Source of the DNA: Kiloniellales bacterium
GTDB taxonomy: Bacteria > Pseudomonadota > Alphaproteobacteria > Kiloniellales > JAKSBE01
Length of the DNA: 12,821 nt
Direction: 5' to 3'
Assembly: GCA_030067055.1 (NCBI GenBank)
Contig: JASJAL010000216.1
Span: 1-12,821, forward strand
Part shown: positions 6,909-12,821 of the stretch, one piece after another
Position numbering within the stretch: the stretch's first letter is position 1
Layout of the letters: each line of letters begins with the position of its first letter
Program-made: the position numbers and the translations under genes
Notes under the pieces: generated by a model
Database searches by the model: none
What the model was told of the DNA's origin: nothing
The model's input: only the letters and a program-made list of their open reading frames with translations

Positions 6909-7397
6909 ATGAGCACGAGAGAGTGGAAGGTCTATCTTTCCGGCGAGATCCACAGCGACTGGCGGACCCGGATCGCCGAGGGCATCCGCGCGGCCGGCCT
7001 CCCCGTTCGTCTCGATACGCCGGTCTGCGTCCACGAGGACAGCGACGACTGCGGCGCCGCAATCCTGGGTGCCGAGGACCATGCCTTTTGGCACGATCGC
7101 AAGGGCGCGACCATGAACGCCATCCGGACCCGGACCCTGATCGGCGAGGCCGACGTCGTGGTGGTCCGCTTCGGCGAGAAATACCGGCAGTGGAACGCCG
7201 CCTTCGACGCCGGGACGGCCGCGGCCCTGGGCAAGGCCCTGATCACGCTCCACGATTCCGCCCTCAACCACGCCCTCAAGGAAGTCGACGCCGCCGCCCT
7301 CGCCGTCTGCGCCACTCCCGAGCAGGTGGTCCAGACCCTGGCCTACGTCATCCGCGGCGAGCTCCCCGGCCGCAAGGGCAGCCTGGCTGCGGAGTGA
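6909..7397 (+). CDS. ytoQ: YtoQ family protein
   Basis: A 162-aa protein with the YtoQ hallmarks: VYLSGEIHSDWR (residues 8-19), a central IRTRTLIGEADVVVVRFGEKY, QWNAAFDAGTAAALGKALITL and a downstream HALKEVDAAA. The Rossmann-like layout recalls nucleoside 2-deoxyribosyltransferases, and the family is often placed near that superfamily, but its reaction is not established to my knowledge. The start ATG has GGAG about ten bases before it. The gene stands alone on the plus strand, convergent with the glutamine synthetase gene (18 bases between the stops) and 589 bp after the DeoR gene, so it is probably monocistronic. Family assignment is firm; function is unknown. Confidence 0.92.
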   Translation: MSTREWKVYLSGEIHSDWRTRIAEGIRAAGLPVRLDTPVCVHEDSDDCGAAILGAEDHAFWHDRKGATMNAIRTRTLIGEADVVVVRFGEKYRQWNAAFDAGTAAALGKALITLHDSALNHALKEVDAAALAVCATPEQVVQTLAYVIRGELPGRKGSLAAE

Positions 7398-7399
7398 GG

Positions 7400-7413
7400 G
7401 CCGGTAGGCCGGC
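7400..7413. terminator. Small hairpin between convergent genes
   Basis: GCCGG (7400-7404) and CCGGC (7409-7413) pair around TAGG within the 18-bp gap between the YtoQ and glutamine synthetase stops. No T-run follows on either strand. It may act as a weak bidirectional 3' end. Confidence 0.25.
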
Positions 7414-7415
7414 GC

Positions 7416-8744
7416 TCAATAGACCTCAAGGTACTCATTGCGTTCCCAGTCCGTGACGTGGCCGCGGAAACGGGCCAGTTCGGCGCGCTTCACGGCCATG
7501 AAGAGCTGGACGAAGTCCTCCCCCAGCAGCTTGCGAAGCGGCTTGTCCGCCTCCAGGGCATCCAGCGCCTCCTCCAGGCTGCCGGCCAGCTTTTCGTGCT
7601 TGGGATCGTCTTCGGAGGGGCCCTTCGACTGGGCCGGCAGCTTGCCCTTGCCCTTCAGGCCCAGCAGGCCGGCGGCGATCACCGCGGCGACCGAGAGGTA
7701 GGGGTTGGAAAGGCCCGAGGCGGCGCGCATCTCGATGTGGCAGTTGGCCTCGCCCGGGTCCTTGATCCTGACCATGGCGGTGCGGTCCTCGACGCCCCAG
7801 GAGATGTTCGAGGGCGCAAAGGTGTGCGGCTTCAGACGGTGGTAGCAGTTCGGGGTTGGCCCGATCAGGGCCTGGATCGCCTTGGCGTGGTCGAGGATGC
7901 CCCGGGTGAAGGCCCGGACCTCGTCGTTCAAGCCGTCGGGCGCGCCCTTCTTGTAGAAGACCGGTTTCTTGGTCTTGCGGTTGATGAGGCTGACGTGGAC
8001 GTGGCAGCCGCAGCCGGCCATGTCGCTCGCCGGCTTGGACATGAAGGTCGCCAGCAGGCCGTCGCGGTGGGCCAGTTCCTTGATCGCGTTCTTGAAGGTG
8101 AAGGCCTTGTCCGCGCCCTCCAGCCCAATCCCGGGGCCGAAGTTGATCTCATACTGCGAGGGCGAGTATTCGCAGTTGTGGGTGATGACGTCGATCCCGG
8201 CCGCTTGCAGGGTGTCGAGCAGGCCGTCCAGGAAGGGCACGTACTGGTTCCGGGTGGCGTTGAAGATGTGGACGCCGCCGAACAGCGGCTGCTTGGTCTC
8301 GGGATCGAGCAGGTAGAACTCGAATTCGTGGCCCATCATGACGTCGTAGCCCAGGCTCGCGGCCTCCTCGAGCAGGCCGCGCAGCACCGTGCGCGGGGTC
8401 GCCTTGATCGGTTCGCCAGGACCCCACTGGGCGTCGCAAACCACCTTGGCGGTGCCGGGCAGCCAGGGCACCGGGCGCAGGCTCTCCGGATCAGGGATCA
8501 GGCTCTGGTCGCGGTAGGCCACCTCCTCGGCGACGCCGGTGCCGCCGATCACCCCCGAGGCGCTGTCGAGGCCGATGGTGCCGCCATAGAAGTTGAGGCC
8601 CTTGCGGGCGTAGGCCTCGACCTTTTCGATTGGGACCACCTTGGTCCGGCTGGTTCCATGCAAGTCGGGCAGCTCGAAGCGCAGGTAGCGCGCCTGCATC
8701 TTCTTCAACGCCGCCATCATCGTCGTGACCTGATCACCGGCCAT
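7416..8744 (-). CDS. glnT: Glutamine synthetase type III (GlnT-like) or related gamma-glutamyl ligase
   Basis: A 442-aa enzyme of the glutamine synthetase superfamily. Such enzymes join an amine or ammonia to the gamma-carboxyl of glutamate using ATP. The frame is open far upstream, but the ATG at 8742-8744 (MAGDQVTTMMAALKKM) is chosen: it follows a strong GGGGAGGGG, gives the usual GlnT length and avoids overlap with the divergent gene. Visible sites: GHEFEFYLLD with metal-binding E140/E142; E192 and E199 in CEYSPSQYEINF; GCGCHVHVS with H248; NCYHRLKPHTFAPSNISWG with R303; R321/R326; and IEMRAASGLSNPYL. The NLYDLP adenylylation motif of type I enzymes is absent, so GlnE control is unlikely. 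Relatives of this class include gamma-glutamylmethylamide synthetase and gamma-glutamylpolyamine synthetases, so a substrate other than ammonia is possible. Confidence 0.92.
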   Translation of the reverse strand: MAGDQVTTMMAALKKMQARYLRFELPDLHGTSRTKVVPIEKVEAYARKGLNFYGGTIGLDSASGVIGGTGVAEEVAYRDQSLIPDPESLRPVPWLPGTAKVVCDAQWGPGEPIKATPRTVLRGLLEEAASLGYDVMMGHEFEFYLLDPETKQPLFGGVHIFNATRNQYVPFLDGLLDTLQAAGIDVITHNCEYSPSQYEINFGPGIGLEGADKAFTFKNAIKELAHRDGLLATFMSKPASDMAGCGCHVHVSLINRKTKKPVFYKKGAPDGLNDEVRAFTRGILDHAKAIQALIGPTPNCYHRLKPHTFAPSNISWGVEDRTAMVRIKDPGEANCHIEMRAASGLSNPYLSVAAVIAAGLLGLKGKGKLPAQSKGPSEDDPKHEKLAGSLEEALDALEADKPLRKLLGEDFVQLFMAVKRAELARFRGHVTDWERNEYLEVY

Positions 8745-8803
8745 GGTCCCCTCCCCGTCCTGCGGTTTCTTGTTTCGTCCCGGCGCGTGGTTCGGCGCCA
8801 AGG

Positions 8804-8817
8804 TTGGCATGTGCCAA
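8804..8817. promoter_or_regulatory. Perfect operator-like dyad TTGGCA-TG-TGCCAA
   Basis: Six-base arms with a two-base centre lie in the 133-bp space between the divergent glutamine synthetase and dehydrogenase genes. It is 60 bases before each start on average and sits just downstream of a candidate minus-strand -10. This is a good position for one regulator to control both directions. A second copy of the TGGCA-N2-TGCCA core is at 11261-11272. Confidence 0.5.
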
Positions 8818-8847
8818 ACAATATGTTGCAAGCGCCAAGACGCGCAA
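8818..8847 (-). promoter_or_regulatory. Candidate promoter of the glutamine synthetase gene
   Basis: Read on the minus strand: TTGCGC (8842-8847), 18 bp, TATTGT (8818-8823). The -10 matches consensus at four of six positions and the -35 at three. The transcription start would fall within the TTGGCA/TGCCAA dyad, which would suit repression. Confidence 0.3.
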
Positions 8848-8877
8848 GATAGCTTCGAGGAAAACCCGGGAGGCGAC

Positions 8878-9651
8878 ATGCGCTTGCAAGGCAAACGGGC
8901 CCTGATCACCGGGGCCGCCGCCGGCATCGGCCGGGAATCGGCGCGGCGTTTCGCGCGCGAAGGCGCCGCGCTGGCGCTGGCCGACCTCGACCTCGCTGCG
9001 GCCGAGGCGGTCGCGGCCGAGATCAGGGCCGAGGGCGGGACGGCGACGGGCATCCAGGCCGACGTCTCCGAGGAAGCTTCGGTCGAGGCCATGGTGGCGG
9101 CCGCGGAGGCGGCGCTGGGCGGGCTCGATATCGCCTTCAACAACGCCGGCATCATGCTGGCCGAAGACCGCGGCCCCGAGGACACGGCGCTCGAGATCTG
9201 GCACAAGACCCTGGCGGTCAACCTGACCGGGGTCTTTCTCTGCTGCCGCCACGAGATCCCCGCCCTTCAGCGGGCCGGCGGCGGTACGATCCTCAACATG
9301 TCCTCTCTGGTCGCCTACATGGGCTCGGCGGCACCGCAGATCGCCTATGTCGCCAGCAAGGGTGGCGTCCTGGCCCTGACCCGCGAGATCGCCGTGCAGT
9401 ACGGCCGTGCCGGGATCCGCGCCAACGCGCTCTGCCCCGGTCCGGTCGGGACCGCGATGACCGACGCGCTTTTCGATACGCCAGAGAAGCTTGAACGGCG
9501 CCGGGTCCACATGCCGATGGGCCGCTTCGCGAAGCCTGAAGAGGTCGCCGAGGTTGCGGTCTTCCTGGTGTCCGACGCAGCCAGCTACGTCACCGGCGCG
9601 GGCTGGCTGGTCGACGGCGGCATCGCCTCGGCCTACGTGACCGCGGAATAG
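8878..9651 (+). CDS. Short-chain dehydrogenase/reductase (classical SDR)
   Basis: A 257-aa NAD(P)-dependent oxidoreductase. TGAAAGIG (11-18) is the cofactor loop; Asp36 at the end of strand 2 favours NAD over NADP. NNAG is at 88-91, with N115, S143, Y157 and K161 (YVASK) forming the catalytic tetrad. The S-to-Y spacing is one residue longer than is common. CPGPVGTAM and the final GAGWLVDGG complete the family pattern. The start ATG has GGGAGG five bases upstream; an in-frame upstream ATG at 8743 is rejected because it lies in the promoter. The kinase gene begins eight bases after its stop, so the two form an operon. Likely role (inference): oxidation of a sugar alcohol or hydroxy-acid to a keto compound that the kinase then phosphorylates. 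Confidence 0.94.
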   Translation: MRLQGKRALITGAAAGIGRESARRFAREGAALALADLDLAAAEAVAAEIRAEGGTATGIQADVSEEASVEAMVAAAEAALGGLDIAFNNAGIMLAEDRGPEDTALEIWHKTLAVNLTGVFLCCRHEIPALQRAGGGTILNMSSLVAYMGSAAPQIAYVASKGGVLALTREIAVQYGRAGIRANALCPGPVGTAMTDALFDTPEKLERRRVHMPMGRFAKPEEVAEVAVFLVSDAASYVTGAGWLVDGGIASAYVTAE

Positions 9652-9658
9652 GCCAGCC

Positions 9659-11185
9659 ATGGCGGGCGGAGACAGGGCCTATCTGCTCGGCATCGACCTC
9701 GGGGCGGGCAGCCTCAAGGCCACCGTCATCGACGAATCCGGCGGCCTGATCGGCGAGGCCAGCCATCCGATCACGACCCAGAACCCCAGACCCGGCTGGT
9801 CCGAGCAGGACCCCGACGATTGGTGGCAGGCGCTCTGCACCGCCCTGCCCGCCGCCCTGGCCGCCGGCAAGCTCGACGCCAACGACATCGCCGCGGTCGG
9901 GATCTCCGCCGGGGCCCACATCGCGGTGCTGACCGATCCCGACGGCAAAGTGCTGCGCCCGGCGATCCTGTGGAACGACCAGCGCAGCGCCGCCGAGGCC
10001 GCGGACCTGCACGACCGGGCTGGCGATGAGATCATCGAACGCTCGCTGAACCGCGCAAACCCGACCTGGACCCTAGCCCAACTCGCCTGGCTGAAGCGGC
10101 ACGAACCGGAGGTGACCGACCGGACCGCCCGCCTCTACATCGCCAAGGACCACCTGCGCAGCCGTTTGACCGGAGACTGGACCACCGACTTCTCCGACGT
10201 CGTGGGCGCACTCATGGCCGACGCGAAGACGCGGGACTGGTCAACCGAGCTCTGCGCCCTGATCGACTGGCCGCCGGGTACCCTGCCCCCGGTCGCCCGC
10301 CCTCAGGACATCGCCGGGCAAGTCTCCGAGGCCGCGGCAAAGGCAACGGGGCTGGCGGCCGGCACGCCCGTGGTCGTGGGCTCCAACGACACTACGGTCG
10401 AGCTTTTTGGCTGCGGCGCGGTAAAGCCCGGCGACGGTGCGATCAAGCTGGCCACGGCCGGCGTGGTCTTCCTCGCGGTCGACCGCCCCGAGGTGCATCC
10501 GCCGGTGTCCTGCTATCCGCACATCGTCGAGGGCATGTGGTACATGGCCTCGGGCATCAACGCCTGCGCCACCGCGCACCGCTGGGTTCGCGATCGCTTC
10601 TTCGCGGACCTCGATCCCGAGTCCGCCTACGCCGAAATGGACCGGCTGGCCGCCTCGGTCGCGCCGGGCTCAGACGGCCTGCTCTTCCATCCCTATCTGC
10701 AAGGCGAGCGGGCGCCGCATTGGGATCCGAAGCTGCGCGGCGATTTCATCGGCCTGACCCTGGCCCACGAGCGCGCGCACTTCGCCCGGGCCTGCTACGA
10801 AGGCATCGCCCTGGCGCTGACCGACGTATTGCGCGAGGCCAAGCGGCTTTCCGGCGCCGAGTTCGGCGCCATGCGCCTATTGGGCGGAGGGGCACGGAGC
10901 GAGACCTGGCGGCAGATTATCGCCGACGCCACCGGCTTGCCGATGAAGCAGCCCGGCAATGGGGATGCCTCCTTCGGCGCCGCCCTGGTCGCGGGCCTCG
11001 GCATCGGGGCCTTCGCCTCGCCCCAGGACGCCGTCACCCGCTGCGCACGGTTGCGTGCCGAAGCGCGGCCGGACCCCGGCCACCGGAAAACCTACGCCCG
11101 GCTCTTCTCCCTCTACGACGAGGCCCGTCGAAGGCTCACGGACGTCAGCCACGCACTTTCTGAAGACCTCGCCGCAGGCGAGTAG
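9659..11185 (+). CDS. FGGY-family carbohydrate kinase, xylulokinase-like
   Basis: A 508-aa cytoplasmic sugar kinase. The N-terminal domain has LGIDLGAGSLKATVID (ATP phosphate-1 loop, 10-25), WSEQDPDDWW, ILWNDQRS and TDFSDVVGALM. The C-terminal domain has VVVGSNDTT with the probable catalytic base Asp244, HPYLQGERAPHWDP, and the adenosine-binding LLGGGARSETW (407-417). WSEQDPDDWW and the overall length match xylulokinases (XylB) best, but FGGY members for other ketoses, erythritol or autoinducer-2 share this plan, so the substrate is open. It starts seven bases after the dehydrogenase stop with only a weak ribosome-binding site, pointing to coupled translation. No sugar transporter lies within the window, so the substrate must be made in the cell or imported by a system elsewhere. 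Confidence 0.94.
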   Translation: MAGGDRAYLLGIDLGAGSLKATVIDESGGLIGEASHPITTQNPRPGWSEQDPDDWWQALCTALPAALAAGKLDANDIAAVGISAGAHIAVLTDPDGKVLRPAILWNDQRSAAEAADLHDRAGDEIIERSLNRANPTWTLAQLAWLKRHEPEVTDRTARLYIAKDHLRSRLTGDWTTDFSDVVGALMADAKTRDWSTELCALIDWPPGTLPPVARPQDIAGQVSEAAAKATGLAAGTPVVVGSNDTTVELFGCGAVKPGDGAIKLATAGVVFLAVDRPEVHPPVSCYPHIVEGMWYMASGINACATAHRWVRDRFFADLDPESAYAEMDRLAASVAPGSDGLLFHPYLQGERAPHWDPKLRGDFIGLTLAHERAHFARACYEGIALALTDVLREAKRLSGAEFGAMRLLGGGARSETWRQIIADATGLPMKQPGNGDASFGAALVAGLGIGAFASPQDAVTRCARLRAEARPDPGHRKTYARLFSLYDEARRRLTDVSHALSEDLAAGE

Positions 11186-11216
11186 TACTCTTTATCTAGA
11201 TTATATCCCAAAAGAT

Positions 11217-11286
11217 CTATCTTGGCGCGACTCACTACGACGGGACGCAACCCTGGTCTGTGGCATTTGCCACTTCGCCAAGATGG
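11217..11286 (+). ncRNA. Nested inverted-repeat RNA element, small-RNA or 3'-UTR candidate
   Basis: An outer stem pairs ATCTTGGCG (11219-11227) with CGCCAAGAT (11276-11284) over nine perfect base pairs; in RNA it extends by a U-G and a C-G pair to 11217/11286. It encloses a second perfect hairpin, GTGGCA-TT-TGCCAC (11260-11273). The element lies downstream of an A/T-rich patch and 43 bases before a T9 terminator. It could be a short independent transcript of about 150 bases or the structured 3' end of the dehydrogenase/kinase message. No known RNA family was recognised. Confidence 0.3.
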
Positions 11287-11329
11287 TATTTCGGACACCC
11301 TCCAGTACTTGCAGTCTGGTCTATCCCCT

Positions 11330-11361
11330 TTGGCCGCCATTTCGGCGGCCAATTTTTTTTT
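11330..11361 (+). terminator. Rho-independent terminator
   Basis: TTGGCCGCC (11330-11338) pairs perfectly with GGCGGCCAA (11344-11352) around ATTTC and is followed at once by nine T residues (11353-11361). It would end the dehydrogenase/kinase transcript about 145 bases after the kinase stop. Nothing comparable exists on the minus strand here. Confidence 0.93.
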
Positions 11362-11582
11362 GCGACCCTGCCAGATCCAAGGATCCCGATGCACTCGGTG
11401 GATTTTCTTTCCCAAGCCGTTAGGCTATGGCCGGTCTGCGACTGAACCGGGGTGTCAGATGGTGTTTCCCAACCCCTGCCGGTCCACTCGGTCGCTCGGT
11501 CCGAGGCGGTAGTGCCGAGCTTGTGGCATTCCAACCCTCGCATCGCGGCCGGTCCGGACAACCGCCTCGATGAAGCGGGCGG

Positions 11583-12425
11583 ATGAGGCGGCACGACTCC
11601 CTTGGCGGGCCCGCCGCCATTGGCTTGCTGACGACGCTCCTGACGCTGGTGCTGATCGCGATGGGAACCGGGACCGCCGCCGCCTGCGGGCCGGACAGCG
11701 ACTGCCGCCTGGGCGATCGGACGTACCGAATTCGCATGCCCGCCGGGCACAACGGAAGCGGATCGGTCGGCGCGATCATGTATATGCATGGATACCGCGG
11801 GACCGCCGCCGGGATCATGCGCAACAAGGCCTTTGGCAAGGCGGTCTCCGACCTCGGCCTCGCGCTCGTGGCGCCCAAGTCGCTCGGCGACGACTGGTCG
11901 ATCCCCAACGCGCCCCGGGAGTACACCGACGACTTCGCCTTCTTCGACCGCCTCCTCGAGGACATCACCACGCGCTTCGCCATCGATCCCAAGCGGATCA
12001 TGGCCACGGGCTTCTCGGCGGGCGGCATGATGGTCTGGAACCTGGCCTGCCAGAGGGGCGAGAGTTTCGCCGGCTTCGCCCCGATCGCCGGCACCTTCTG
12101 GGCGCCGATTCCGCAGAGCTGCCCCAGCCAGCCGGTTCACCTGCTGCACACCCACGGCACCGACGACAAGATCGTGCCCCTTCGCGGCCGCCCGATCCAG
12201 AAGACCCACCAGGGCGACGTCTACAAGGCTCTCTCGCTCTTCGGCGAGGCCGGCAACTTCGGGGATGTTGAGGCTTACGAGGACTTGGACCTGACGTGCG
12301 AGCGCCGCCTGAACCCCGACGGCCGCGCGCTGGAGCTCTGCCTCCACGCAGGTGGCCACAGCTTCAAGAGCAAGTACGTGGTCCGCGCCTGGCGCGAGCT
12401 CGAGGCCCTGGGCGCGATGGACTAA
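11583..12425 (+). CDS. Secreted serine esterase, PHB depolymerase/feruloyl esterase-like
   Basis: A 280-aa alpha/beta-hydrolase with an N-terminal signal peptide: Arg2-Arg3, a hydrophobic stretch at about 11-27, and cleavage probably after AAA (32-34). The mature end CGPDSDC (35-41) has two cysteines that may pair; Cys35 is not preceded by a proper lipobox (no Leu at -3). YMHGYRG supplies the oxyanion region, GFSAGG carries the nucleophile Ser145, HGTDDKIVP the acid (Asp194 or Asp195), and HAGGHSF the catalytic His259. This layout is that of the extracellular polyhydroxybutyrate depolymerase/LpqC/feruloyl esterase group, which cleaves ester bonds in polymers or plant phenolics. Exact substrate unknown. 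No strong Shine-Dalgarno precedes the ATG at 11583; an alternative start would shorten the signal. It is separated from the kinase operon by a terminator. Confidence 0.9.
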   Translation: MRRHDSLGGPAAIGLLTTLLTLVLIAMGTGTAAACGPDSDCRLGDRTYRIRMPAGHNGSGSVGAIMYMHGYRGTAAGIMRNKAFGKAVSDLGLALVAPKSLGDDWSIPNAPREYTDDFAFFDRLLEDITTRFAIDPKRIMATGFSAGGMMVWNLACQRGESFAGFAPIAGTFWAPIPQSCPSQPVHLLHTHGTDDKIVPLRGRPIQKTHQGDVYKALSLFGEAGNFGDVEAYEDLDLTCERRLNPDGRALELCLHAGGHSFKSKYVVRAWRELEALGAMD

Positions 12426-12464
12426 GGGCTTCGGGCCCTGCGGCGGGGACCGCGAATTCCGCAA

Positions 12465-12477
12465 GATTTGTCAAATC
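12465..12477. promoter_or_regulatory. Dyad GATTTG-T-CAAATC upstream of the AraC-type gene
   Basis: A perfect 13-base inverted repeat centred about 52 bases before the regulator ATG, in a 97-bp gap. It contains TTGTCA (12468-12473), five of six matches to a -35 element, but no convincing -10 follows at 16-18 bp. It could be an autoregulatory site. Confidence 0.3.
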
Positions 12478-12522
12478 GGCCTGTGCTTAGGTGCCCTCGT
12501 CCAGCAAGGGGATCCTTTGCAC

Positions 12523-12821
12523 ATGACCGCCTCCGGCAAGCTGATCGACTACCAGGACCGCCTGGACCGGGTGACCGCCTACATCCACGACCATCTGGAC
12601 GAGGAACTCGACCTGCAGAAACTCGCCGAGGTCGCCTGTCTTTCGCCCTATCACTGGCACCGGATCTATCAGGCGGTCCACGGCGAGTCCGCCGCGGCAA
12701 CGGTCAAGCGGCTGCGCCTGCATCGCGCCGCCGGACAGCTGGCCAACACCGAGCTGCCGGTCCGCGACATCGCCGAGGCCTCCGGCTACAAGAGCCTGCA
12801 GTCCTTCACCCGGGCCTTTCG
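12523..12821 (+). CDS. AraC-family transcriptional regulator, probably GyrI-type (3' end cut off)
   Basis: The first 99 codons are present, running off the right edge. DYQDRLDRVTAYIHDHLDEE leads into the first helix-turn-helix (LDLQKLAEVACLSPYHWHRI), the linker helix (AAATVKRLRLHRAAGQLANT), and the second helix-turn-helix (PVRDIAEASGYKSLQSFTRAF). The DNA-binding domain sits at the N-terminus, as in Rob-like regulators that carry a GyrI/SbmC-type ligand-binding domain behind it; that part lies outside the window, so the subtype is inference. AAGGGG lies about 11 bases before the ATG. The gene follows the esterase by 97 bases, with a small hairpin (12425-12439) directly after the esterase stop, and may have its own promoter. 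Confidence 0.88.
   Translation, partial: MTASGKLIDYQDRLDRVTAYIHDHLDEELDLQKLAEVACLSPYHWHRIYQAVHGESAAATVKRLRLHRAAGQLANTELPVRDIAEASGYKSLQSFTRAF

Larger units (their letters stand above)
11186..11582. other. Intergenic stretch, 397 bp, no protein gene seen
   Basis: It opens with an A/T-rich patch (11187-11220) that contains small palindromes (AGTACT, TCTAGA, AGATCT) and a TTATAT hexamer. A nested inverted repeat follows (11217-11286), then a strong terminator (11330-11361). The last 220 bases, up to the esterase start, are G/C-rich with scattered GGTCCG/CGGTC repeats and no recognisable promoter. Confidence 0.6.

Noticed and set aside
8804..8830. Possible sigma54 promoter (TGGCA...TTGCA)
   Set aside because: The spacing between the GG and GC elements does not fit the strict -24/-12 layout.
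7458..8852. 464-codon open frame on the plus strand
   Set aside because: It is the antisense of the glutamine synthetase gene; long antisense frames are expected from strong GC3 bias, and the sense frame has all family motifs.
8745..9221. N-terminal extension of the glutamine synthetase frame, to 601 codons
   Set aside because: It would cover the divergent promoter and the SDR gene on the other strand; the ATG at 8744 has a strong ribosome-binding site and gives the family length.
8734..9660. 308-codon open frame on the minus strand
   Set aside because: Antisense of the SDR gene, which has a complete cofactor loop and catalytic residues.
11191..11205. TTTATCTAGATTATA as a second copy of the TTTATC-TGC-GATAAA dyad
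   Set aside because: Only the left half matches; the right half needs an insertion, and short A/T-rich matches are weak evidence.
3410..11352. Shared GGCCGCC/GGCGGCC stems at 3411-3427 and 11332-11350 as a repeat family
   Set aside because: Only seven bases per arm, with different loops and flanks; such stems are common in G/C-rich genomes.
11611..11687. Lipoprotein signal in the esterase
   Set aside because: The residues before Cys35 are T-A-A-A without the Leu usually needed at -3, so ordinary signal peptidase cleavage is more likely.
11235..12464. 409-codon open frame on the minus strand
   Set aside because: Antisense of the secreted esterase; it crosses the terminator and shows no family features.
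1..12821. CRISPR arrays, tRNA or rRNA genes, transposases, phage or defence genes
   Set aside because: No regular repeats, clover-leaf sequences or matching protein motifs were seen on either strand.

Overview
The window is high-GC DNA with strongly G/C-biased third codon positions. It has tightly overlapping operons (ATGA stop/start overlaps), a Tat-exported binding protein and a GlnT-type glutamine synthetase. Together these suggest a free-living alphaproteobacterium, plausibly of the Rhodospirillales; that placement is inference from style and gene content, not from a marker gene.

Left arm (1-4592, minus strand): a complete polyamine-type (PotD/A/B/C-like) ABC importer operon in the order binding protein, ATPase, permease 1, permease 2. 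It is followed without a gap by an Fe(II)/2-oxoglutarate dioxygenase of the isopenicillin N synthase family, which is cut by the window edge. The last four genes are linked by three ATGA overlaps. A hairpin separates the binding-protein gene from the rest. The oxygenase probably acts on the imported compound or a product of it.

Centre left (4593-6319): a 252-bp A/T-richer divergent control region with several inverted repeats. On the plus strand it is followed by a 221-aa protein that looks like a TIM barrel, of function I cannot name, translationally coupled to a DeoR/GlpR-type repressor. The repressor probably controls this pair and possibly the importer operon.

Centre (6320-6908): a 589-bp stretch without a clear gene. 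It holds a cluster of four inverted repeats, an A/T-rich island and a 61-codon open frame lacking a start, possibly a gene remnant. Then come a YtoQ-family protein (plus) and, convergent with it, a type III (GlnT-like) glutamine synthetase or gamma-glutamyl ligase (minus).

Right arm (8745-12821, plus strand): divergent from the synthetase, across a short promoter with a perfect TTGGCA-TG-TGCCAA dyad, are a short-chain dehydrogenase and an FGGY (xylulokinase-like) carbohydrate kinase. This is a two-gene polyol or sugar oxidation and phosphorylation module. After it lies a 397-bp gap with a nested inverted-repeat structure and a textbook rho-independent terminator, together a small-RNA candidate. 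The arm ends with a secreted PHB-depolymerase/feruloyl-esterase-like serine esterase and the start of an AraC-family (GyrI-type) regulator cut by the window edge. I see no tRNA, rRNA, CRISPR array, transposase or phage gene.
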